Positions 1 to 4,364 of a stretch of 5,339 bases of DNA are shown in pieces (the first letter of the stretch is position 1; every line of letters starts with the position of its first letter). The notes beneath the pieces were generated by a model. It searched no databases and was not told the DNA's origin. It saw only the letters and a list, made by a program, of their open reading frames with translations. Position numbers and translations under genes: made by a program. Source of the stretch: Nostocaceae cyanobacterium CSSed10_463m (GTDB lineage Bacteria > Cyanobacteriota > Cyanobacteriia > Cyanobacteriales > Nostocaceae); the NCBI GenBank assembly GCA_003556955.1, contig PWQB01000782.1:1-5339 (forward strand), read 5' to 3'.

Positions 1-108
1 CACGGTTCTGATGCTTTGGAAACTGCACAGAGAGAAATAGCTTTGTGGTTTAAGGAGGAAGAGTTGGTCAGTTGGGAACCACATTTAAAACCTTGGTTGC
101 AAGAATAA
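1..108 (+). CDS. ndk: Nucleoside diphosphate kinase, C-terminal fragment (5' end outside window)
   Basis: Frame 1 is open from the first base to a TAA at 106-108 and gives 35 residues, starting [17 protein letters not shown]. This matches the NDPK active-site signature (N-x-x-H-G-S-D). The first residue seen is therefore the histidine that becomes phosphorylated when the gamma phosphate is moved from ATP to an NDP in cytoplasmic nucleotide pool balancing. The rest, [17 protein letters not shown], is the usual C-terminal tail, with the tryptophan-rich ending typical of cyanobacterial forms. The family is normally about 140-150 residues, so roughly three quarters lies upstream of the window. 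Nothing suggests the gene is broken; it is only cut by the window edge. It converges on the TerC-family gene across a repeat-filled spacer. Identification is firm from the motif. Confidence 0.95.
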   Translation, partial: HGSDALETAQREIALWFKEEELVSWEPHLKPWLQE

Positions 109-115
109 TTTAAGC

Positions 116-217
116 GATGAATTTAAGAATCTAAGACGCGATGAATCTAAGACGCGATGAATCTAAGACGCGATGAATCTAAGACGCGATGAATCTAAGA
201 CGCGATGAATCGCGTCT
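116..217. repeat. Tandem array of a 16-bp unit ending in a hairpin
   Basis: Five perfect head-to-tail copies of GAATCTAAGACGCGAT occupy 127-142, 143-158, 159-174, 175-190 and 191-206. A shortened, degenerate copy lies at 116-126 (GATGAATTTAA). The last copy runs into ATCGCGTCT (209-217), the reverse complement of AGACGCGAT (198-206), so the array ends in a hairpin with an 8-9 bp stem and a TGAA loop. The closing half continues as CTCTACAA. This resembles the GCGATnAATCGCGTCTCTACA palindromes I associate with Nostoc-type genomes; that link is from memory. The array fills most of the spacer between convergent ndk and the TerC-family gene. Copy number and identity are read directly from the sequence. 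A function is not shown. Confidence 0.93.
198..217. terminator. GC-rich hairpin at the end of the tandem array, possible bidirectional stop
   Basis: AGACGCGA (198-205) and TCGCGTCT (210-217) pair perfectly around TGAA. The hairpin lies 90 bases after the ndk stop and, on the other strand, 40 bases after the TerC-gene stop. No T-run follows on either strand, so this is not a canonical intrinsic terminator. It may only slow polymerase or protect 3' ends. Confidence 0.4.
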
Positions 218-226
218 CTACAAGGG

Positions 227-251
227 GGTGGGGTACTTCATGTCCCTCACC
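227..251 (-). terminator. Imperfect stem-loop just after the TerC-family gene
   Basis: GGTG+GGG (227-233) pairs with CCC+CACC (244-246 and 248-251), with one bulged base at 247 and a 10-base loop. On the minus strand it starts five bases after the TAA at 257-259. Its position suits a 3'-end structure for that transcript, but no U-tract follows, so a terminator role is only possible. Confidence 0.35.
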
Positions 252-256
252 TTACC

Positions 257-979
257 TTATTTGGATACTTCACTTTTTTCGGGTTCTACTGCGGGTACTT
301 CAATTTCATTACGTACAGAGAATCCCCAGACGAGAATTAGGGCGATCGCTGAAATTACCGCCCATTCTGGTGGAACTAAGTTATCGTTGATGACTCTCAT
401 TAACAGGCGCAAACCGACAAAGGCTACGGTGATATAGCCGGCATCTTCGAGGTTTTTAAATTCGTCTAACCACCGGATAAATAAACCGGTCATAAATCGC
501 AAGGTGATGATACCAATTGTTGCACCGGTCAGAACTAGCCACTTTTCTTGAGAAACCGCGATCGCAGTGGTAACGCTATCCAAGGAAAAGGCTAAATCTG
601 TAAAGGCGATTACAGGGATGGCTTGCAACAATGAGTTAAACCGGGGGCCATGATGATGGTTGTCTTCGTCTTCTTTGGAGGTGAAGTGTTGGAATACCAA
701 CCACAGCAGATAGCCAGCACCTAATAATTCAAATTGCCAGTATTTTTGTATCCAAGTGGCAGTGAGAATCAGGCTAATTCGCAGCACATAAGCAACGACT
801 AAACCGAAGTTGAGGGCTTTTCGTTCGAGTTCCTTGTCTTCTAATCCTTGGGCGATGGCTGCGAGGGCGATCGCGTTATCAGCAGATAGCACCGCCTCTA
901 ATAGAACCAGGATTAGCAGCACTATCGGGGCTTCAACGCTGAAATGAAAGTTAAGATAATCAAAAATTTGGTCTAGCAT
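257..979 (-). CDS. TerC-family integral membrane protein, probable metal-ion exporter
   Basis: This 240-residue protein is mostly hydrophobic. Seven membrane segments can be proposed at about 17-42, 57-77, 83-99, 117-142, 147-171, 181-198 and 205-222. Two family motifs sit inside membrane segments: E28-AVLSADN-35 in the first and D128-LAFSLDS-135 in the fourth. The acidic residues E28, D34, D128 and D134 are the expected ion-binding positions. Segments 1-3 and 4-6 look like an internal duplication. The loop at 102-111 (KEDEDNHHHG) is rich in acids and histidine and could bind metal. Studied TerC relatives (E. coli Alx, Bacillus YkoY-type) export manganese or help load it onto secreted proteins; others were found through tellurite resistance. 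The substrate here is not shown. The length is normal, and the ATG at 977-979 leaves a proper short N-terminus, though the upstream Shine-Dalgarno is weak (GAGAA). The gene appears to be monocistronic. Three HIP1 sites lie inside it. Confidence 0.92.
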   Translation of the reverse strand: MLDQIFDYLNFHFSVEAPIVLLILVLLEAVLSADNAIALAAIAQGLEDKELERKALNFGLVVAYVLRISLILTATWIQKYWQFELLGAGYLLWLVFQHFTSKEDEDNHHHGPRFNSLLQAIPVIAFTDLAFSLDSVTTAIAVSQEKWLVLTGATIGIITLRFMTGLFIRWLDEFKNLEDAGYITVAFVGLRLLMRVINDNLVPPEWAVISAIALILVWGFSVRNEIEVPAVEPEKSEVSK

Positions 980-1089
980 TCCGGGTTTCTCAAGCAGGAA
1001 AAATAAAAATTATCTGAAAAGTGCAACAAAATGCTACTCTTATCCAGCTTAACGTGTTGCTGCTCCATTCTGATGGGGAGGATATCCAG

Positions 1090-1118
1090 GCGATCGCTTC
1101 GCAGCGCTTCGCTATCGC
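1090..1118. repeat. HIP1-containing GC-rich palindromic repeat
   Basis: A HIP1 octamer (1090-1097) opens a 29-base element made of two direct CGCTTCGC copies (1095-1102 and 1105-1112) separated by AG. It ends in CTATCGC, so the outer GCGAT and ATCGC arms pair. It resembles intergenic repeats found in multiple copies in Nostoc-type genomes; that comparison is from memory. It is GC-rich in otherwise AT-rich surroundings. Confidence 0.7.
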
Positions 1119-1255
1119 TTTACGGTTCAGGATTTATAAGTATTATTCAATACACCAAAAGTTTTAACATTTCCTTTGAGACGTTAAAAATTCATTTCTC
1201 AATTTCAAAGAAATCTCTCCAGGGTAAAATGAGTATCGGTGCTTGATCAGATCCG

Positions 1256-1284
1256 TGAATCCTACCTCATTGGCTGTGTATACT
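1256..1284 (+). promoter_or_regulatory. Candidate sigma70-type promoter for the WGR protein gene
   Basis: TATACT (1279-1284) is a good -10 match. Seventeen bases upstream is TGAATC (1256-1261), a poor -35. The implied transcript would have a leader of about 25 bases before the ATG at 1316. Only the -10 is persuasive. Confidence 0.35.
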
Positions 1285-1303
1285 GGAAACTTCTATTAAT
1301 TTT

Positions 1304-1310
1304 GAGGGTG
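1304..1310 (+). promoter_or_regulatory. Ribosome binding site for the WGR protein gene
   Basis: GAGGGTG ends five bases before the ATG at 1316. It supports that start, and there is no competing upstream in-frame start with a better site. Confidence 0.6.
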
Positions 1311-1315
1311 AAGTT

Positions 1316-2737
1316 ATGGCAGAAGAGAGGACATATTTAGAGCTTTCCGAGACTAATGGCAGCTCCCACAAATTTTATGAAGTCATAGTTCAAGACAACC
1401 AATTAACCATACGTTACGGACGTATTGGCGACTCAGGACAAACTAAAACAAAAACTTGTCCCACTCCAGATAAAGCTAAAGCAGAAGCTAGTAAAAAGAT
1501 TAACGAAAAACTAAAAAAAGGCTACGAAGTAGCTGTTATGGGTGTTCGCCAGAAACGTACTGTGACACGCCGCCAAGTTAGCAGTACCATTTCAACAGCT
1601 AAACAAGCTCCCATTATTTGGAAGTTTGCTTCTAATTCAGCCGCTTTTGGGATTTTTATCGATGCTAAACGGTGTTGGGTTGGGAATCAAGCAGGTCAAG
1701 TGTTTGCTTTGAATCATCAGGGTGAAGTTATCAATCGGTTGAAGCTTCCTGATGGTGTTAAATGTTTAGTTGGCGATGATATTTGGATTTATGCTGGTTG
1801 TGATGACGGTAATGTTTACGACCTAACTGGCAAGTTACCACGTCTTAGTTACAAGATTGACGAGAATGTGGATATTTTTTGGTTGGATATCAAAAATGGC
1901 TTATTAGCAGTCTCTGATGCCAATGGTGGCGTAACGACAATTGATCATGATGATGAATCACAATGGACTCGTCTGAGCCAAGGCGATTCAGGCTGGATGG
2001 TACGTTGTGACGAATCTGGTGTTTATCACGGTCATAGCAAAGGTGTGACTATGTATGATCATCAAGAAGGTCGAATGTTATGGCATCAGAAAACTCAAGG
2101 TAGCGTACTCTTTGGTTGGCAAGAAGCATCAGCAGTCTATGCTGGTACAACCGACCAAAAGGTTTACTGCTTTAGTAAAGATGGCAAAGTTGGTTCAGTT
2201 TACAAGTGTGATGCGGCAGTTTACTCCTGTGCGGCCGCACTGAATGGTAAGTATGTTTTTGCTGGAGATGATAGTTCCTCCATTTATTGTTTTGATCATC
2301 TAGGAGAGCGACTTTGGAAGCTTTCTACAGGCTGTGGCTCGGCTTTATCTATGCAGTTTTTCGATAACAATGTTTATATTGTGACTACAGATGGTTCTTT
2401 AGCTTGCATTGATGCTAGTGAAACTGCCATTCGCTCTGCTCAAATGGGTACAGTTCCCGAAGCAGTAGTTATTAAAGCACCATTAGGTGAAGGAGCCGCA
2501 CCCTCATCTGTTCTAGAAACTACTACAAATACAAGCTCTGGGGTCATTCTTGAATGCTTTCGAGAAGGAACTAAGCTCAGAGTTCGTGTTGTTTCTGAAG
2601 GATACAATCCCAATTGGAAAGTGCAGTTTCCCAAAGATATTCGTATTGAAGGTACGCGTTACCTTGTTCAAGAAATTCGCGAATCAGCTAGTGGTGGATT
2701 CTACCGTGCTTATGGGGATATCCAAAAAATAGTTTAG
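1316..2737 (+). CDS. WGR-type domain protein with beta-propeller repeats and conserved C-terminal module
   Basis: Three parts can be seen in these 473 residues. Residues 1-78 look like a WGR domain: FYEVIVQDNQLTIRYGRIG (20-38), then GQT and a KAKAEASKKINEKLKKGY helix. The name-giving tryptophan is replaced by Y34 (YGR), a conservative aromatic change. WGR domains bind nucleic acid in PARPs and occur in bacterial MolR-like proteins. After a basic linker (78-88), residues about 100-368 hold seven repeats about 38 residues apart, each with a strand like YAGTTDQKVYCFSKDGK. They are centred near 119-133, 157-170, 195-210, 235-249, 272-287, 312-328 and 352-366, as in a PQQ/WD-like seven-bladed propeller. 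A Ser/Thr/Pro-rich linker leads to a compact tail (409-473) with NPNWKVQFPKDIR and GGFYRAYGDI. No signal peptide or catalytic motif is visible, so a cytoplasmic scaffold or sensor is likely. The start is supported by GAGGGTG. The gene stands alone between a divergent and a convergent neighbour. Exact function unknown. Confidence 0.85.
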   Translation: MAEERTYLELSETNGSSHKFYEVIVQDNQLTIRYGRIGDSGQTKTKTCPTPDKAKAEASKKINEKLKKGYEVAVMGVRQKRTVTRRQVSSTISTAKQAPIIWKFASNSAAFGIFIDAKRCWVGNQAGQVFALNHQGEVINRLKLPDGVKCLVGDDIWIYAGCDDGNVYDLTGKLPRLSYKIDENVDIFWLDIKNGLLAVSDANGGVTTIDHDDESQWTRLSQGDSGWMVRCDESGVYHGHSKGVTMYDHQEGRMLWHQKTQGSVLFGWQEASAVYAGTTDQKVYCFSKDGKVGSVYKCDAAVYSCAAALNGKYVFAGDDSSSIYCFDHLGERLWKLSTGCGSALSMQFFDNNVYIVTTDGSLACIDASETAIRSAQMGTVPEAVVIKAPLGEGAAPSSVLETTTNTSSGVILECFREGTKLRVRVVSEGYNPNWKVQFPKDIRIEGTRYLVQEIRESASGGFYRAYGDIQKIV

Positions 2738-2911
2738 CTGAATAAAAATGTTTCATGAAGCTGACTCACACACATTGAGATGGCTTCTTTCTTCCTCTGC
2801 TTCCTTCTCCCAAGGGGAGACACTACGCGGTAGCGTGCCGAAGGAGGCGTTCTTGGCGGTGCGTTAAACAATATAGAGAGGACTGAAGTCCTCACTACGA
2901 ACTTTCACTAG
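2738..2911. repeat. Cluster of three short palindromes between convergent genes
   Basis: The spacer between the WGR gene and the minus-strand gene pair contains three hairpin-forming elements. TCTCCC/GGGAGA with an AAG loop lies at 2806-2820. CACTAC/GTAG-c-GTG with one bulge lies at 2821-2837, directly abutting the first. GAGGACT/AGTCCTC lies at 2878-2893. The first two form a mosaic like the GGAGACRCTACGCG repeats of Nostoc-type genomes; the third resembles another common family (GGACTGAAGTCCTCACTAC). Both comparisons are from memory. No coding frame is evident. Confidence 0.7.
2878..2893 (-). terminator. Perfect hairpin after the minus-strand gene pair
   Basis: GAGGACT and AGTCCTC are exact inverted copies around two bases (equivalently a 6-bp stem with a TGAA loop on the + strand, TTCA on the - strand). 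On the minus strand it begins 18 bases after the stop at 2912 and is followed by the T-rich TCTATATTGTTT, a weak U-tract. It could end the minus-strand operon. Read on the + strand no U-tract follows. Confidence 0.45.
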
Positions 2912-3358
2912 TTACTCAGAAACCTCTGCCAATTTTTGTAACAGACTCTCTGCTAAATTTAATAATTCCTCATTATTTAAATCAACATTCTTGTCGTCAC
3001 CAGCTAACAGATTTCTCACCAAACATAACCTGTCACTACTTTCGCCAATTCGCCAACATACTTCTAAATTTACAGCTAAATCAAACAGAGAACGCTCTCC
3101 TAAATGTTTCCTTACCCGGATAGCTACATCATCACTGCTGACTAAAAATTCCTTAATAGCATCTAAAAACCGATTACCTAAAATATCTTCATCTCCCCAC
3201 GTTTCTAGCCAATTACTCTCTACATCCTCAACATAAAAATGAACATAATCTACTCCGTAAGTTAGCCAGTCATGCTGCATTCGGCGGGCTGTTGTTAAAG
3301 CTTGAGCAAATTCTTCCACAGAAGTTTCGTAGCTTTGAGTTTCTTGTCGGTTAGCCAT
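2912..3358 (-). CDS. Acidic protein of unknown function, second gene of a two-gene unit
   Basis: From the ATG at 3356-3358 (MANRQETQSYE) this is a 148-residue protein ending in TAA at 2912-2914. I do not recognise its family. It is strongly acidic: about 30 Asp/Glu against 14 Lys/Arg, net charge near -16. It has an aromatic-rich patch (WLTYGVDYVHFYVEDVESNW, about residues 31-50) and leucine-rich, probably helical segments towards the C-terminus (NNEELLNLAESLLQKLAE). No signal peptide or membrane segment is seen. The frame extends upstream to an ATG at 3428-3430 that overlaps the TGA of the preceding gene (TGATG, coupling geometry) and to a TTG at 3433. The extra 24 residues are Cys/His/Phe-rich and unlike the rest, so I favour the shorter start. 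Neither start has a strong Shine-Dalgarno. Adjacency and shared strand suggest co-transcription with the 236-residue gene. An inhibitor or partner role is only a guess. Confidence 0.7.
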   Translation of the reverse strand: MANRQETQSYETSVEEFAQALTTARRMQHDWLTYGVDYVHFYVEDVESNWLETWGDEDILGNRFLDAIKEFLVSSDDVAIRVRKHLGERSLFDLAVNLEVCWRIGESSDRLCLVRNLLAGDDKNVDLNNEELLNLAESLLQKLAEVSE

Positions 3359-3429
3359 AAAAGCTGTAATTAGCTGATGAGTATGTAGGGTAAAAACACA
3401 AATCTTCAAGCATTGAAATGTTGACAGCA

Positions 3430-4140
3430 TCAATCAAACTTCAAATACTTACCACCAGAAAGATAGTCACTGTTATGCAGTACTATATTGACTAATTGCT
3501 TAATGAAGTTGGCATCTTTGGGGTTGTAACTTAAAAATATTCCTCTCTCGATTTCCCATGAATGCAGTGTGTTTTGCCAAAAATGATACTTTTGATGATT
3601 AAACTCTTCGGATACACTGGTAACTTGAATACATAGTGGTTTGTGCTGACGACTACTCACAATCAAATCCGTTGCCATAGACAGGTCGGCAATATAACGC
3701 TTCCAAACACTACCTTCACGCTGCACAATATCTTGGGCTATTGCTTTAATGATATCATCATCTTCCTGATTAAATTCCCCAGCCATGAGTTTTTGTTTCC
3801 AAATGTAAAATTTGGAGTCATTAGCATTTATCCATCTGGGAAAAAGACAGCCATACCAATATTTCTCATTTGGAGTCATCTGCTCGAACTTAGCTTTTTG
3901 TTCTGCTTCAGAAGATGATGATTTAATCATCAGCCAAATGGTAGAGTCTGTGATGACTTCTAGGAGAAAGGCGAGGACAAAGGGTTTCGCAGTCAAGGAA
4001 CCTGGCCTAGTATTTTTTACCCAACGATTAATTTCATCTAATTTTTTCGACAAGTTAGGGTCTATCGAGGAAGCTTGCTCGATAAGGTGTTTTAACTGAT
4101 CCTTAATCTCTTGTGCTTGCAAACGATGCCCTACTTTCAA
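3430..4140 (-). CDS. Protein of unknown function, possible degenerate PD-(D/E)XK-like core, TTG start
   Basis: The frame gives 236 residues starting with TTG at 4138-4140. An in-frame TAG two codons upstream rules out a longer form, and the first internal ATG is codon 71, so a non-ATG start is required. A second TTG at codon 7 (4120-4122) has AGGG six bases before it and may be the true start (230 residues). Residues 8-45 look helical. Residues 54-72 (FVLAFLLEVITDSTIWLMI) form a hydrophobic stretch that may be a buried or membrane helix. The C-terminal half has an A156-TDLIV-161 strand, then K167-PLCIQVTS-175, then a WEIERGIFLSYNP strand. D158, Q172 and K184 would fit loosely a degenerate PD-(D/E)XK nuclease fold with Q in place of E. 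This is an inference from motif spacing only. The protein is nearly neutral in charge. Its TGA at 3430-3432 overlaps a possible start of the acidic gene. No HIP1 sites occur in it. Confidence 0.75.
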   Translation of the reverse strand: MKVGHRLQAQEIKDQLKHLIEQASSIDPNLSKKLDEINRWVKNTRPGSLTAKPFVLAFLLEVITDSTIWLMIKSSSSEAEQKAKFEQMTPNEKYWYGCLFPRWINANDSKFYIWKQKLMAGEFNQEDDDIIKAIAQDIVQREGSVWKRYIADLSMATDLIVSSRQHKPLCIQVTSVSEEFNHQKYHFWQNTLHSWEIERGIFLSYNPKDANFIKQLVNIVLHNSDYLSGGKYLKFD

Positions 4141-4192
4141 TAACTAACGCTTTGGTAAAAAAACAATGCACCATAGATTGTATATTCTATTC

Positions 4193-4208
4193 TATCCTGG
4201 GCAGGATA
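4193..4208. promoter_or_regulatory. 16-bp palindrome, possible operator
   Basis: TATCCTG (4193-4199) and CAGGATA (4202-4208) are perfect inverted 7-bp arms around GG. The site is 34 bases upstream of the acs -35 candidate and would overlap the -35 position of a minus-strand promoter using TACAAT at 4177-4182. The symmetry suits a dimeric regulator. No regulator is known from the window. Confidence 0.45.
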
Positions 4209-4242
4209 TCAGAATTTTGGGCTAATTACCATACCAAAACAA

Positions 4243-4271
4243 TTGGGTGTGGAATTACTTATGCCTAAAAT
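4243..4271 (+). promoter_or_regulatory. Candidate promoter for acs
   Basis: TTGGGT (4243-4248) and TAAAAT (4266-4271) are separated by 17 bases, the ideal distance. The -10 matches 5 of 6 consensus bases, the -35 only 3 of 6. The leader would be roughly 85 bases. No transcript data can be seen. Confidence 0.4.
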
Positions 4272-4350
4272 ACTGTATCTCTTAATGAAATTCAACGCAA
4301 TCCTGCATAAATTCCAGTACAAGATAGTTATCAGTCACAACGCTATTACA

Positions 4351-4358
4351 GGGAAAGG
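4351..4358 (+). promoter_or_regulatory. Ribosome binding site for acs
   Basis: GGGAAAGG ends six bases before the ATG at 4365 and fixes the start of the acetyl-CoA synthetase frame. Confidence 0.55.
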
Positions 4359-4364
4359 TTAGTT

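Larger units (their letters stand above)
980..1315. other. Divergent intergenic region with a HIP1-type repeat
   Basis: These 336 bases separate the start of the TerC-family gene from the start of the WGR protein gene, so they must carry both promoters. A 71-codon open frame at 1031-1246 exists, but it runs through the GC-rich repeat at 1090-1118, gives a low-complexity Ser/Leu/Ile-rich peptide and has no ribosome site, so I do not call it a gene. The part after 1118 is AT-rich without clear structure. I see no yybP-ykoY manganese riboswitch signature on the minus strand upstream of the TerC-family gene. Confidence 0.6.
4141..4364. other. Divergent promoter region between the gene pair and acs
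   Basis: This AT-rich spacer of 224 bases must drive both acs and the minus-strand pair. It holds an A7 run (4157-4163), a 16-bp palindrome (4193-4208), a candidate acs promoter (4243-4271) and, on the minus strand, a possible -10 TACAAT (4177-4182) with no good -35. I find no convincing NtcA box (GTA-N8-TAC). A short minus-strand frame from an ATG at 4172-4174 stops after 23 codons out of frame with the downstream gene and is not called. Confidence 0.6.

Noticed and set aside
116..217. CRISPR array
   Set aside because: The units are directly contiguous 16-mers with no unique spacers between them, so this is a simple tandem repeat.
189..437. 82-codon + strand frame starting in the tandem repeat
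   Set aside because: Its first codons are the repeat itself and the rest lies antisense to the well-supported TerC-family gene.
1023..1060. GCAACA/TGTTGC inverted repeat upstream of the TerC-family gene
   Set aside because: Arms of only six bases with a 26-base loop are expected by chance in a spacer of this size.
1031..1246. 71-codon open frame on the + strand in the spacer after the TerC-family gene
   Set aside because: It reads through the GC-rich repeat at 1090-1118, has no ribosome site and gives a low-complexity Ser/Leu/Ile peptide with no recognisable motif.
3812..4099. 95-codon + strand frame opposite the 236-residue gene
   Set aside because: It is a shadow of the minus-strand gene, with no ribosome site and no recognisable protein features.
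4172..4174. ATG upstream of the 236-residue gene as its true start across the T7 tract
   Set aside because: It is out of frame and stops after 23 codons, and the frame of the gene has its own TAG just before codon 1, so a single slip in the T7 tract would not rescue it.
4320..4340. NtcA-type site (GTA-N8-TAC) upstream of acs
   Set aside because: GTACAAGATAGTTA has the left half, but the right half is TTA in place of TAC, so the match is too weak.
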